The position numbers were made by a program, and so were the translations under genes. Below the pieces are notes generated by a model that saw only the letters and a program-made list of their open reading frames with translations, ran no database searches and had not been told where the DNA came from. 64,000 bases of DNA from Planctomycetota bacterium (GTDB lineage: Bacteria > Planctomycetota > Phycisphaerae > UBA1845): the NCBI GenBank assembly GCA_024276605.1, contig JAJRWX010000069.1, positions 1 through 64,000 on the forward strand. The letters are read 5' to 3'. Shown piece after piece: positions 6,337-18,022 of this stretch (the first letter of the stretch is position 1; the number at the start of each line of letters is the position of its first letter).

Positions 6337-9246
6337 TTACGGTAAGAGCAGATTACCCAGTGATAGTGGATCGTAGGCGTTTAGCTTGGCACCGGACCAG
6401 GTGCTGAATTCTTGATGCGCTTGATCGAATCGCGTTACATTAAAACCCCAAATCGTATGATCCGTGGCTACCGATCCAAATGCAGAGAGAGGAATGGCTA
6501 TTTCAGCCGTCCAATGATCGTGAGAGGATGAAGTGGCGATGCGGATATTGACCGCCCACGGTTCTGAACGTCCGCATGGCGGATTGAATCGAATACCTTT
6601 TTCGGCATAATCGCTACCGTTATACATCACCACGATGTGAAATAAGTCCGTCGGAGATCGCGTACCGGCATTGAGCGGGTCAATGAGAATTTCAATCAGT
6701 TCCGAGCCTGTCGGGATCATATCGTCGTAATCGATGCGATTTCGTCTGGCCCCGCGATGCGAAAGTCCGTCTTCCAGGTCGCAGCGCACAGCTACATACA
6801 AATATGATTCGTCGCGTTTTACAAAGGCTAGCGTGCGAGAAGTTGGTCGATCAGAGAATGTATCTGAGGGCTTAGTCGGTGAAATCAACTCAAAATCGCG
6901 GAGAACATTCATGGCACTGTCCTGCCAATCATCGAGTTCCCCGTCAATCACCAACGGTTGCGATATGCGCGAGGCGGCTACCAATCGGGCACGTGCCTGC
7001 GTCGTGATGGATTGGCCATCTTGTGTGGTGAGTGATATGTGAAAGCGTTGGTCGCCGGTGATAGACATATTGGATAAGGGACACGTCGATGACATTTGAA
7101 TACGCCCCGAATGTGCCGGCAATATACTGTGAACAGGAAACGATGCTTGTTCAGGCACCCACGACGGGGGCACCCCATCGTAGTGCAATAAGCCTTGCGT
7201 CGTCGTTCTGGATAAATTCGAAATCGATATACTGCTTTGAATTTCCAGCGTTGGCGATAATGTGTCGCCCATCAATCTGATACGTGTGCCGTCGCATTGG
7301 ACATCGAGACGACGTGTGTTTTTCATAAGCTCTCGCCATCGGACATTTCGATGTAGTTCCGTGCTTTGTGTTGTTGTCCGTACATTCGTCGTATTTCGTG
7401 ATAGCTCTTCGGCGAAAATATCTCGCGCAGCATTGAAATAATGCCAATTGGTTGGCCAAGCAATCGCTGCCCCATCAGCGAAATGCGTTCGATACGCCTG
7501 CGTACCGGCCCGTGCAACAATAGCCTGACGGACGGCACGCTCAATGTGCGTTAAGTTGTGTTGTCGGAGTAGCTCGACATAAGCAATGTCTTGGATACCC
7601 CGACGCAGATATTTGAGCCGTAGGGAAGCGAGGGGATGGTCGACACCGAATGGCCGTCCGGGATAAAGTAATGTACTTGCGTCGAAATCGATACACGCTT
7701 GCGGGGAGGCATCCCTATCTGCAGAAGGCCAATGGCAGGCTTGGCCGAGGAATACAGTATCAGCCTCTAACGAAAACGCCAGCCAAGGTATGACGCGGGC
7801 ATACGTCGGAGGGGCAGCTATATCCAAGCTTCCTGAGAACGGAGGCTTGTCTAACTGTAGCCACGTCATTTTGCCCTTTTTTCTAAGATGTGCAGTCGTT
7901 GCCGGATCGAAAAATTGTCCAGGGATTAACCAGCCGTCAGCCTCATACATATTTGACGCTGGTTGGTAATCTACCCATCCAAAAGGTTGAAGGTTTTGGG
8001 GAATGCCATAATGGATAACTTGTAATCGTGGGTCGGCCACTGATGTCCAGTGTGCGTATGGTAGCGCTGGTATGTCGAAGATGCCGGCGGGTACATGATG
8101 TTCGACCAGCAAATAGCTCCGCGATAACATTCCCATACGATCAAATTCCATCGCGCATTGTTGGAGATATTGACGGGCCAATGTCTCATGTAGTGGGCTT
8201 GATACACCAGCATCAGATCGAAAGGCCATCAGCGGTTTCGTAGGCATCGGCCAGCGTGTCAGTCCACCCTTGTCGCCAAACAAAGCGCCGTTCAGCGCAG
8301 GGGCAACGAGAGAGCGGTAATGGTGCCAATCCGGCAGAACTTCATTGCCGCTGGTGATCTTCACCGGGGGAGAAAAATCCGACATGATGAGATTAAGTCC
8401 ATGATTACGCAGAGTCATCATCGTTTGTTGAACTAATCGATCAATTATGTCAGCGTCAGCCGTTCCGGACCAATCATCCATATACTGTTGTAACGGTCGC
8501 CCTTGCCGCAGCAGATGGTGACTAATAAGGGATTTATGATCGACATCGATGATGAAAGTAGTAGGGCCGGGCAGGGGTAAAAGAAACGGCCATACACGTA
8601 AATCAATGGCGATAGTGGATAGTGTGTTATGGCCATCGATGAGTTTTATTTCTCCGAAGTAATCGTCTGGGGCTATGTCACGCGGAATGGTTATATCCAC
8701 CCAAAAGAAATGGTCCACGTTAGGCTCCAGGCCGTTGGCAAGATCAGCGCCTGGGGCCTCAACTGGAACAAGGACATCCGGTATGACGGGTTCGCGCTGA
8801 GATGGGGAAATGGATCGTATATGCCACCCCGGCCAATTCCGTACGCTAACGGATTCAACGCTGTAGATGTGAATATGCGCAGCGTCGATCGATGTCTTTG
8901 ATCCAACTAAGTCGGAAATATCGAAACCAGCGTAGACTGTTGCCGGGGCGTCTAGTCGAACGAGAAAAGATTCTCCCAGCGTCTCATTTGGTGCGCCGGC
9001 AAGTTTCCATACGGTTCTTTGCGGAACATGCTTCGTTATTCGATCTTGAGTGTTGGTTGAATAAATCGCCACTGAATCCGTTGCCCAACCGGTGGTAACG
9101 ATGGCATGGTTTGTTCTACCGAGACACCCATAGGATAGGCAAATAATCGGTATGAGTAAAAAGCGAAGCGAGATAACAGTTATATCTTGCCGGTGATTAT
9201 TGGGTTTTGGATAGGTTGATTTAGATGCCACAGCCAACAGAATCAA
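6337..9246 (-). CDS. Large lipoprotein with DUF4091/GH123-like and CBM9-like domains
   Basis: A protein of up to 969 residues. The N-terminus is hydrophobic and reaches Cys41 after L-S-Y-G, a near-consensus lipobox, suggesting a membrane-anchored exported protein. Residues about 45-600 look like a GH123-type fold: an N-terminal beta region, a barrel-like middle, and a DUF4091 end containing D-A-S-T-L-L-Y-P-G-R-P-F-G and S-L-R-L-K-Y-L-R-R-G-I-Q-D-I-A-Y-V. The C-terminal 200 residues (V-I-D-G-E-L-D-D-W, then Y-L-Y-V-A-V-R-C) resemble the CBM9-like DOMON/sugar-binding fold. Where related proteins carry the catalytic D-E-P motif I read V-E-H-H-V-P, so activity is doubtful. The start is uncertain: TTG at 9246 or GTG at 9231. 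Confidence 0.72.
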   Translation of the reverse strand: MILLAVASKSTYPKPNNHRQDITVISLRFLLIPIICLSYGCLGRTNHAIVTTGWATDSVAIYSTNTQDRITKHVPQRTVWKLAGAPNETLGESFLVRLDAPATVYAGFDISDLVGSKTSIDAAHIHIYSVESVSVRNWPGWHIRSISPSQREPVIPDVLVPVEAPGADLANGLEPNVDHFFWVDITIPRDIAPDDYFGEIKLIDGHNTLSTIAIDLRVWPFLLPLPGPTTFIIDVDHKSLISHHLLRQGRPLQQYMDDWSGTADADIIDRLVQQTMMTLRNHGLNLIMSDFSPPVKITSGNEVLPDWHHYRSLVAPALNGALFGDKGGLTRWPMPTKPLMAFRSDAGVSSPLHETLARQYLQQCAMEFDRMGMLSRSYLLVEHHVPAGIFDIPALPYAHWTSVADPRLQVIHYGIPQNLQPFGWVDYQPASNMYEADGWLIPGQFFDPATTAHLRKKGKMTWLQLDKPPFSGSLDIAAPPTYARVIPWLAFSLEADTVFLGQACHWPSADRDASPQACIDFDASTLLYPGRPFGVDHPLASLRLKYLRRGIQDIAYVELLRQHNLTHIERAVRQAIVARAGTQAYRTHFADGAAIAWPTNWHYFNAARDIFAEELSRNTTNVRTTTQSTELHRNVRWRELMKNTRRLDVQCDGTRIRLMGDTLSPTLEIQSSISISNLSRTTTQGLLHYDGVPPSWVPEQASFPVHSILPAHSGRIQMSSTCPLSNMSITGDQRFHISLTTQDGQSITTQARARLVAASRISQPLVIDGELDDWQDSAMNVLRDFELISPTKPSDTFSDRPTSRTLAFVKRDESYLYVAVRCDLEDGLSHRGARRNRIDYDDMIPTGSELIEILIDPLNAGTRSPTDLFHIVVMYNGSDYAEKGIRFNPPCGRSEPWAVNIRIATSSSHDHWTAEIAIPLSAFGSVATDHTIWGFNVTRFDQAHQEFSTWSGAKLNAYDPLSLGNLLLP

Positions 9247-9315
9247 TCGTTAAGCATTCTGGGTATCTTCGATGTTGACGGGTACAGCCTGTAAACCATG
9301 ATAAAGGTAGTGGTT

Positions 9316-10104
9316 CTAATCTGATGGTGCGTCGCTTTCTTCTTTTTCACTCGGCAGTTTCATAATGTTGACGATGTTGTCCGGTAGTTCATCAGCGGGT
9401 ATTCGCTGAGGTGTAATCGTGATGGTTTTCGGCTGCTCCTGCGGAGCGGTTTCTTCAACGGGTTTTTCCGGGGCCGCGACAAAACGAACGGGGGAAAAAG
9501 TTCTGTCAAGCGTGGCTAAACGTTCTCGTGCGATTTTATGGAACGGTAGAGTAGCCAAAGAGGGAGTATCAAGTATAGCCTGCAAATGACGTCGCGCCTC
9601 TTCTTTAAGTTTGATATCACCTTCGAGCACATAATTATTTTCAGCTACGGTCGCCAGTCCGGCATGCGCCGCACCCACGGCCAATTTATTGTGACTGAAT
9701 TGTTGTAACAGTTGTTGGAAAGCACGTGCAGCGATATCGTTTAAGTCTTTATCCGGTGGCAATTCCACGTCCTGCGCCAGACGCAAACCATGCATACCTT
9801 GGTCCATTAATGCCGCTAAGTTGAACTGTTCGTCTGACGAATCTGCAATGAGTGTTTCCAGTATGGCTAAAGATTGTTTGCCTTCTTCCGGCGTTGCGTA
9901 TGTAAGTTGGGTTTTCCGATGCCAGCGATCTTCCATGCTGGCCGCTCCAGCCCGCACAGATAATGTAATTGTGATAATAACCGCAGCGCATCCAACGACG
10001 ATAAGACCGACACGCTTACCGTGTTCATCAAGGTACAATTTAACCGACTCTAAGGCGTGGGCTAGATCATTTTCCTTCAATTCGTGACGTCGTTCTGATT
10101 TCAT
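9316..10104 (-). CDS. Membrane-anchored TPR-like protein
   Basis: A 262-residue protein with a basic N-terminal cytoplasmic segment (residues 1-32), one membrane helix (about 33-50, G-L-I-V-V-G-C-A-A-V-I-I-T) and an exported helical region with TPR-like A-x-x-x-L-A spacing (about 70-205). The C-terminus is Pro/Glu-rich and disordered. The architecture resembles YfgM/tetratricopeptide proteins (DUF2133-like) that sit beside membrane assembly factors, but no BamB or other partner is adjacent. It may be co-transcribed after a short upstream frame whose TAA lies two bases before its ATG. Function unknown. Confidence 0.7.
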   Translation of the reverse strand: MKSERRHELKENDLAHALESVKLYLDEHGKRVGLIVVGCAAVIITITLSVRAGAASMEDRWHRKTQLTYATPEEGKQSLAILETLIADSSDEQFNLAALMDQGMHGLRLAQDVELPPDKDLNDIAARAFQQLLQQFSHNKLAVGAAHAGLATVAENNYVLEGDIKLKEEARRHLQAILDTPSLATLPFHKIARERLATLDRTFSPVRFVAAPEKPVEETAPQEQPKTITITPQRIPADELPDNIVNIMKLPSEKEESDAPSD

Positions 10105-10105
10105 A

Positions 10106-10288
10106 TTACCTGTCCGCTATTTCTTTGATTCCAGCATACCAGTGAAGCTGTCGTAACTGTTCCATCCCAACTATGAAACAAGCCCTGTAGTACCTCTGGG
10201 CAGTAAATATGCTGCCCGGACGATTTATCGGCATCACATGAGCTGATCCACAACACGAACACCGTCGCCGGTCTACGGCCAGTGACAA
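10106..10288 (-). CDS. Possible Cys-containing small protein
   Basis: A 60-codon frame that ends directly before the TPR-like gene (TAA then T then ATG). It starts with TTG, preceded seven bases upstream by GAGGTG. The product has a C-S-C-C-G cluster near residue 10 and an amphipathic C-terminus (E-Q-L-R-Q-L-H-W-Y-A-G). It matches no family I know and may be spurious. The region upstream to 10580 shows nothing else. Confidence 0.3.
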   Translation of the reverse strand: MSLAVDRRRCSCCGSAHVMPINRPGSIFTAQRYYRACFIVGMEQLRQLHWYAGIKEIADR

Positions 10289-10580
10289 TTATGGGCACCT
10301 CAGCCAAGCGACGCAGTGTATTCGAGCTGTAATCACTGGTCAAATATCAATTCACATGCCGTCGGCCATAATTTTCCATAGTGAGCCTATCAAGCCTACA
10401 GGTTGTGGATGAGTGATTATTCGTGTTAAACTCTTTCCAGTACGTGGATAAGGGAATAATTAGCCTCATAGGTAGGTTTTTTTGTGCCGAACAGGCAACG
10501 GTCCGGTGTCGTCCAATAGGGTGCTGGAGCCAGTGCCATGTATGCGATACGAGCTTAGAATAGAAATAAGGAATACGGCA

Positions 10581-11129
10581 ATGAACGCAAGAATACTTAT
10601 ACTTATTGTCTTGGCAGGTGGATTGGCAGTCTATATGGCCGTGAAACCAAAAGCGGATCCGAACCAACAGCCGGAAGAAGAAATTAGTGAACAGACACAG
10701 GCACGTCGGGAGTGTGATAAGCTTCTATGGTTACGAGATTTGCCTGGCGAAGACCCTGAGGTGGAACCTGAAATAGATGTTGCTATTAGCGTTGTTGAAG
10801 GTGTAGGTACAAACCAACTCGCCTTTGATTTTACCGAGGCCCATGGGTTTTACGTAGAATCGCTTTATGTCGATTTTTGGTATAAACCTACCCCTGACAC
10901 GGAGAAAACAGATTCCCACTTACAAATGAGTTATCCGTTCGACGATTATATTGAGGCAAACGAAACAAAACGACTTTGCCTTGAAGTTGTCGATGTTGAG
11001 TTGGATCGCGTAGGCGGAGAAATGGGGACTGATGAAAATTGGGGCGTTGAATTAACGCGTTACGGAAGGGCAAGAACATCCAACCCCGCCGTGCTGCCTT
11101 GTCAGAATAAAGACGACAATTGCCAGTAG
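10581..11129 (+). CDS. Hypothetical single-pass exported protein
   Basis: A 182-residue product starting at the ATG at 10581 (AGGAA eight bases upstream); an earlier in-frame start at 10482 would add a non-hydrophobic leader and is less likely. The N-terminus M-N-A-R-I-L-I-L-I-V-L-A-G-G-L-A-V-Y is one membrane helix or signal anchor, followed by a Pro/Glu-rich linker and an extracytoplasmic domain of about 120 residues. I do not recognise the domain. It is convergent with the kinase gene on the other strand. Confidence 0.6.
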   Translation: MNARILILIVLAGGLAVYMAVKPKADPNQQPEEEISEQTQARRECDKLLWLRDLPGEDPEVEPEIDVAISVVEGVGTNQLAFDFTEAHGFYVESLYVDFWYKPTPDTEKTDSHLQMSYPFDDYIEANETKRLCLEVVDVELDRVGGEMGTDENWGVELTRYGRARTSNPAVLPCQNKDDNCQ

Positions 11130-11147
11130 TTAACGTTGTTACGCGTA

Positions 11148-12380
11148 TTACTTGGAAAACAAAATAGCAAGCATGACAAAGTTGCAAACGGCTGAAAATG
11201 CCAGTATCACACCTAGCACAATGGGCAGTTGATTAGAACTCCGGCCCGCATGACCGGCATACTCATCCACAATCACTTCGCCTGATGTCGCCAGTGATTC
11301 TAGAAGCCCTTCATCGTAACGCTTTCGTGCTTGCAACGGTGCTTCACCCCGGGCGACGGCCTGAAGGTCGGAGATCAACTCTACCGTAGAAGGATATCTA
11401 TCCTCGGGGTTCTTGGCCATCATCACTTCGATGATTTCACCCGCGCCGGATGATAGCGCGTGGTTCACATGGTCTGCTGGCAGCAGTGGCTCCTTGAGGT
11501 GTTTTTGCATAACTGAGGTCGGTGACGAACCCTCAAACGGAACACGACCCGCCACCATGTGATAAAATGTGGCCCCCAGTGAATAAATATCCGCACGACA
11601 ATCGATGTTGATATCGCCACGAATTTGTTCAGGACTAATGTAATAAGGCGTGCCGTAAGCTCGACCCGCCTCGGCGTTGGCTGTCGCGAAATCACTCACT
11701 TCACGGGCTAAACCCATGTCGGCCAGCTTCACAGCGCCTTCTTTGGTAATCATAATGTTTTTAGGTTTTACGTCACGGTGGATAAGACCCTGTTGGTGAG
11801 AATGTCCCAGCGCTTCGGCCACCTGCATGACAATGCGGATAGCTTCTTGTTCATTCATGGGTTTATCAGGGGTTAACAGATCGAATACTGTCTGCCCATC
11901 AATATATTCCATCACGAAATAGTGGTATCCGCTTGATTCACCAACGTCAAAAGCCTGCACAATATTGGCATGATTAAGTGCACCGGCAGCGCGACCTTCG
12001 CGATAAAAACGATCGACAAACTCGGGATTTTCGCTCAACCTTTTTGGCAGCACTTTAATGGCAACCAGCCTATCGAGACTAAGTTGCCTGGCTTTGAACA
12101 CCACGGCCATCGCCCCTTGCCCGATTTTGTTCATCACTTGATAACCGGGAATCTGTTGCGCCGGGCGATACATCGAGTCACTATCCATGGCCCGGCCTAG
12201 TCGTTTGATCTGAGATTTGGTAATGAATCCACGTTCTACGAGGACATCAGGAAGACGGACCTTTTCACCTTGTTGTGAACGCTCGCGCACATCAGTTCGT
12301 ACCAGCTCAACTTCATTGGCTGTGCATAGCTTTCGTTCAACAACGATGCGAGCAAGTTGCGAATCATCTAATGTCGACAT
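11148..12380 (-). CDS. Membrane-anchored Ser/Thr protein kinase
   Basis: A Hanks-type kinase of 410 residues. An N-terminal helical module (about 1-70, L-A-R-I-V-V-E-R-K-L... L-V-E-R-G-F-I-T) resembles the N-domain of type II secretion ATPases and is common in planctomycete kinases. The kinase core (about 75-340) shows the glycine loop G-Q-G-A-M-A-V-V, V-A-I-K, the catalytic H-R-D-V-K-P-K-N, and G-T-P-Y-Y-I-S-P-E-Q. The metal-binding D-F-G reads D-M-G. A C-terminal helix (about 385-407) anchors the kinase domain on the cytoplasmic face, and no sensor domain follows. I chose the ATG at 12380 over the upstream TTG. No phosphatase is nearby. Confidence 0.92.
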   Translation of the reverse strand: MSTLDDSQLARIVVERKLCTANEVELVRTDVRERSQQGEKVRLPDVLVERGFITKSQIKRLGRAMDSDSMYRPAQQIPGYQVMNKIGQGAMAVVFKARQLSLDRLVAIKVLPKRLSENPEFVDRFYREGRAAGALNHANIVQAFDVGESSGYHYFVMEYIDGQTVFDLLTPDKPMNEQEAIRIVMQVAEALGHSHQQGLIHRDVKPKNIMITKEGAVKLADMGLAREVSDFATANAEAGRAYGTPYYISPEQIRGDINIDCRADIYSLGATFYHMVAGRVPFEGSSPTSVMQKHLKEPLLPADHVNHALSSGAGEIIEVMMAKNPEDRYPSTVELISDLQAVARGEAPLQARKRYDEGLLESLATSGEVIVDEYAGHAGRSSNQLPIVLGVILAFSAVCNFVMLAILFSK

Positions 12381-12593
12381 GGACAAACTCTACCGACGTC
12401 TGCGTTACTTTAGGGCGCTCGCGTACGCCCCCGCGCAACACGCCGCAACCCTTACTTTAGGGGGCAAAATCCTGAACTTCAACTTGAATCTTGACCCCGA
12501 TAAAAACAGTGCCCCAGGTTCACGCGCGACCCCAGGCACGATCAGCCCAATAAGTACATGTAGGTTATCGGATCATACACAGATGTACATGGG

Positions 12594-13789
12594 TTAATCC
12601 GGGTAGATTGGCTGGATCAAATCATCGATTATGGAGTCTGAGGTGTGACTTGTGGTTTTTTTCAGAAGATCGAGTATTTTTTGTGCTGCTTCAATCTGTC
12701 TTTGGGTAAATAGGCTAAGTCCGGGGTCTTTTGCAGGATACACGCCCACGGCAGAGAGCATAGTCTGCATGAGTGGATCGATGCCCTCGCCAGTGGCTGC
12801 GGAGCACTGAACGGTAGACACGGTAGAATTGTCGATTTGATTGACAGCAGACTCGTTGACGTCATGTAAGCTTGTTAAATCATATTTATTGAGTGCGATG
12901 ACGGTCGGTATCGACAGGTTCTTCAGTAGGTTAATTCCGGCTATTTGTTGGTTGACGGATGTGGAAGAGTCGAGCACGAGAATGCAACCGTCGACGTGGC
13001 TGGTCATAGTGTAGCCTTTAGAAATGGCTATGTTTTCCAGGTAATCCTCGGAGTCGTGTAGCCCGGCTGTGTCGATGAGCGAAACTGTGATACCGTCTAT
13101 TTCGATTTCGCCTGTAATCCAATCCCTCGTTGTCCCAGCCATGTCGTTGACAATGGCAGCCGATCTACCCAGCCATCGATTGAACAATGTTGATTTGCCA
13201 CTGTTAGGCGGGCCGACGAGGATGATCGAAATGCCGCCAAGCAATGTACAGGTTTGGGCGTATCCCCGCATCAACTGAGTTAACGCTTGGCTCGTACTCT
13301 CCGGTTCTTCTTCGATGTTTTCGGCGAGTTGCATCAGATGTGGCCGTAGACCCATCCATAAACGCAATGCTACAGATGCACCACGTTTACTTTTTGCCTG
13401 TTGCAAAGCGGTGAGAGCTTCTTGCTCAATAAGTGAGTCGATAGGCCAAGCTGGGGTTTGTTCTCCCGCAAGCAAAGGGGCGCCGGCATTTGAAAGTGTA
13501 GCCAGTATGCGTTCCACTATGCGAATCCCGGCATGCATGGAAATGTCTACGAAGGGAGGGTTGGCTTGCTGTTGAGCGGAGATGATGACATCGTCGATTG
13601 GCTCACCATCTTGGACGATCCAACCGTAACTCAGTTTATTGACTGTTTCCTTGCGAGCGCATGCTTGATTAACTGGCTCGAATACCCGGGTAACAATCCG
13701 CATGGCATCACGGCCAGTGATGCGGATTAAAGCGATGGCCCCGCTACCTGCTGGGGTTAATAAAGTCGAATAATGATCTGGAAGCTTAG

Positions 13790-13793
<4 letters not shown>
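12594..13793 (-). CDS. mnmE: MnmE/TrmE-like GTPase lacking the C-terminal catalytic motif
   Basis: A 399-residue relative of the tRNA modification GTPase MnmE. The N-terminus (T-P-A-G-S-G-A-I-A-L-I-R-I-T-G) and the G domain are clear: G-P-P-N-S-G-K-S-T, the switch D-M-A-G-T-T-R-D, D-T-A-G and N-K-Y-D. Two hallmarks are missing: the folate-binding-region motif with Q-G-H-G-G is replaced by S-M-H-A-G, and the protein stops before the helix ending F-C-I-G-K that carries the catalytic Cys. In ordinary MnmE this domain works with MnmG to modify U34 of tRNAs; whether that survives is doubtful. Its ATG at 13793 overlaps the coaX stop as ATGA, so it is the last gene of obg-coaX-mnmE. Confidence 0.85.
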
Positions 13794-15725
<1,932 letters not shown>

Positions 15726-15868
15726 CTTGTATTGGATGACCTCAATTCATTCATCATCGTAGGTAAACGGACCCACCGCTAAGCGCGAAAACCCAGTGCC
15801 GGCACATGTGACGTATGACGGACCAAGCTAACCAAACGCCGTGATCGCAAACGAGTAGTATTGAGCGG

Positions 15869-16117
15869 TTAGTTGGCGGTACCTATTACGACATCTACTT
15901 TGCGACCTCGGAATTTGACGATGCCGTCTTTGAGGGCGAAGAGGGTATCGTCACGGCCTCGACCGACATTGTGGCCGGGCAGATGATGCGTACCACATTG
16001 ACGGAGAATAATGGTTCCAATAGTGACGGACTCACCGGCGTATCGCTTAATACCGCGGAACTGCGGGTTACTGTCGCGACCGTTGCGCGTAGAACCCTGA
16101 CCTTTTTTATGTGCCAT
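15869..16117 (-). CDS. rpmA: 50S ribosomal protein L27
   Basis: An 82-residue protein with the L27 signature: [16 protein letters not shown], then [20 protein letters not shown] and [11 protein letters not shown]27 supports the peptidyl-transferase centre. It starts directly without the cleavable extension of Firmicutes L27. Bacterial L27 usually follows rplU (L21), but here an unrelated secreted protein lies upstream, so rplU is elsewhere or lost from this locus. Confidence 0.98.
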   Translation of the reverse strand: MAHKKGQGSTRNGRDSNPQFRGIKRYAGESVTIGTIILRQCGTHHLPGHNVGRGRDDTLFALKDGIVKFRGRKVDVVIGTAN

Positions 16118-16168
16118 CTTAAAATCACTCCAAACGTTGCTCTGCCCCGCCCAACGGGGTAGCCCAGC

Positions 16169-16197
16169 ATTATAGCAGGTTTGGGTGGTCGTGACTA
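16169..16197 (-). promoter_or_regulatory. Probable rpmA promoter
   Basis: On the minus strand a perfect -10 TATAAT (16169-16174) lies 17 bases after TAGTCA (16192-16197, 4 of 6 matches to -35). The leader then contains a short CCCCG/CGGGG hairpin (about 16145-16160) before the ATG at 16117. The -35 overlaps the stop of the preceding gene, consistent with rpmA being transcribed separately. Confidence 0.5.
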
Positions 16198-16833
16198 GCG
16201 CATCACCCAGACGCGACGTTTACGAACCGGAGCCGCCGAATTTCGGGTGGACGAATCGCCGGGCAGGCCGTAGGTAACCGCCAGCGAGCGTCTGAGCACA
16301 TAATAGGGTGGGTTATTGGAATTTTGGGATCTAGTGGGGTTAGGAATCCGCTTCATCTCACCGGACAGGCCTGAAACGAAGATGGTAAATTCATCAGCCA
16401 CATGGTCGAAATCGCGAAAGACTGCGGCTGAGACTCGTCGGTTAATCTCGCCCTGTAGGAGTGTACCGGTCACTTTGACCGGCGTGGCGAAAAAGGGATA
16501 TTCTTTACGGTGACGGGCAGCGATAGCCTCGTATATGCTGGGGCTGATGTTGTCGCCGCCGGTTACGGTTTGTAGGGTGTTGGTCACCAGTTCAAAAGAG
16601 GGGTAATAATCGACGTCCCGCCCGGTATTGTTAGTTACTTCGTATAGGAAGTACCAAACTGCGGTAGGTTTTTCATCCCCTGGTAGGACGATACTGAGTC
16701 GCTGCAGATCGTGGAAGCGGAAATCCAATTGCCAGTCGCTACCTGTCGTACTCGCTTTGGGCGCCGCCATGGCTGTCATGGCAGTGAAGCCCAAGGCGAT
16801 CATGCTCATTTGTAGATAACCCCTGCTAATCAT
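16195..16833 (-). CDS. Hypothetical secreted protein
   Basis: A 212-residue protein with a signal peptide (hydrophobic to about 23, ending A-M-A-A). The mature part contains [19 protein letters not shown], as in beta-sandwich domains that describe comparison of a function with a cell-envelope context, and a basic tail R-K-R-R-V-W. I know no named family, though similar proteins occur in planctomycetes. It shares the strand with rpmA but is probably a separate unit. Function unknown. Confidence 0.62.
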   Translation of the reverse strand: MISRGYLQMSMIALGFTAMTAMAAPKASTTGSDWQLDFRFHDLQRLSIVLPGDEKPTAVWYFLYEVTNNTGRDVDYYPSFELVTNTLQTVTGGDNISPSIYEAIAARHRKEYPFFATPVKVTGTLLQGEINRRVSAAVFRDFDHVADEFTIFVSGLSGEMKRIPNPTRSQNSNNPPYYVLRRSLAVTYGLPGDSSTRNSAAPVRKRRVWVMR

Positions 16834-16970
16834 ACGTGGTATCGTAGCTTCCTGGGTAGTATAGTGTCAAACGTGGGCTGGAATTTTGCCGCTTTGGATC
16901 GGGTGGTATAAACTAGCTGGTAGACGAGTCGTATGATTGGGAGGCCGGGCGATAGAATCAAGAGATTGTA

Positions 16971-17369
16971 ATGAAACCTGGATTTGAGCCTGGGCTGGTG
17001 CGTGAATTGGCCGTTGTCGTGACGGAGGATATGTGTCCGGCGTTTGGAGGTGAGGTGCTTCATCGGGTCTATTCTACGTGGTCCGTGGCCCATCATTTTG
17101 AGCTGGCTGCGCGTAAAGTCCTGGTAGATTTTCTTGAACCTCACGAGGAGGGCATCGGATCGCACCTGAGCATCGATCATGTATCACCTTGCCGGGTTGG
17201 GCGTAGCGTGCGGGTTCAGGCGGCCTTGGTTGAAGTAACCCAGGATCATCATCCTCGTGTGATATGTGATGTTCGGGCGTATGATGGTGACCGACTGCTT
17301 GCCAGTGGTAAGCAGGTACAAGTAGTCATGGATAAGGAGCATCTCGCTCATTATATTGAAAGGAGCTAG
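16971..17369 (+). CDS. Hotdog-fold thioesterase (FlK-like)
   Basis: A 132-residue protein resembling the fluoroacetyl-CoA-thioesterase-like family of hotdog thioesterases. Typical elements are the P-G-L-V opening, E-L-A-A-R-K-V-L-V-D-F-L-E-P near residue 45, and G-S-H-L-S-I-D-H-V-S-P near 64, where the catalytic region lies. These enzymes hydrolyse acyl-CoA thioesters; the substrate cannot be told. It sits three bases before an EthD-domain gene and near two crotonase genes, which favours a role in acyl-CoA breakdown. Confidence 0.8.
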   Translation: MKPGFEPGLVRELAVVVTEDMCPAFGGEVLHRVYSTWSVAHHFELAARKVLVDFLEPHEEGIGSHLSIDHVSPCRVGRSVRVQAALVEVTQDHHPRVICDVRAYDGDRLLASGKQVQVVMDKEHLAHYIERS

Positions 17370-17372
17370 TTC

Positions 17373-17672
17373 GTGGTCAAACTCGTAGCGATGTACAAAA
17401 AACCGGCGGATGTGGATGCATTCGAAAAGCATTATAAAGAGATCCATACGCCACTGGCGAAAAAAATGCCAAACCTGCAGAAGATGGAAGTGACGCATTT
17501 GTTCGGATCACCGGGTGGTGAACCGAAATTTTATATGATGGCTGAAATGTATTTTGAATCCAAGGACATCATGATGGCATCACTGAGTAGTGAAGAAGGC
17601 AAAGCGGCAGCGAAAGACGTGATGAGCTTTGCGGGCGACATCTTGCATATGATGTTTGGGCATGTGGATTAG
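17373..17672 (+). CDS. EthD-domain protein
   Basis: A 99-residue protein of the EthD family (dimeric alpha-beta barrel): V-K-L-V-A-M-Y-K-K-P-A-D-V-D-A-F-E-K-H-Y with H-x-P-L-A-K-K-M-P-N. EthD-type proteins are small, often found beside catabolic enzymes, with poorly known chemistry. The GTG start is set by AAAGGAG eight bases upstream, and the preceding thioesterase stops three bases before it, so the two genes form one operon. Confidence 0.85.
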   Translation: MVKLVAMYKKPADVDAFEKHYKEIHTPLAKKMPNLQKMEVTHLFGSPGGEPKFYMMAEMYFESKDIMMASLSSEEGKAAAKDVMSFAGDILHMMFGHVD

Positions 17673-17713
17673 TTGCAGTTGGTGATTCTTTTAGCATTAT
17701 AATATAGTGATTG

Positions 17714-18022
17714 ATGATGCAGCATCACATACCTATTGATGTTCCGGAAGAGTTGCTAGCGATGATATGTCGTCAGTATGGCGTTAAACGCATGGCGATG
17801 TTTGGTTCCGTGTTGCGTGAAGACTTTTCCGACGCAAGCGATGTGGATATGCTGGTTGAATTTGAGGAGGGCAGGACGCCGGGGCTGTCTTTTTTTACAT
17901 TACAGCAAGATTTATCAGAAGCCTTAGGTCGCAAGGTGGACCTTAATACTGCGCTTTCGTTAAGTCAATATTTCAGGGCAGAAGTGCTTGATACCGCAAG
18001 AGTGATTTATGACTCAGCATGA
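17714..18022 (+). CDS. MNT-type nucleotidyltransferase antitoxin
   Basis: A minimal nucleotidyltransferase of about 102 residues. It shows the G-S-x10-D-x-D active site (F-G-S-V-L-R-E-D-F-S-D-A-S-D-V-D), the hallmark of MntA-like antitoxins that AMPylate the partner HEPN toxin. It overlaps the HEPN gene by 14 bases. The start (ATG 17714 or 17717) has no Shine-Dalgarno, but a TATAAT lies at 17698-17703, so the message may be nearly leaderless. The pair matches type VII toxin-antitoxin organisation. Confidence 0.87.
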   Translation: MMQHHIPIDVPEELLAMICRQYGVKRMAMFGSVLREDFSDASDVDMLVEFEEGRTPGLSFFTLQQDLSEALGRKVDLNTALSLSQYFRAEVLDTARVIYDSA

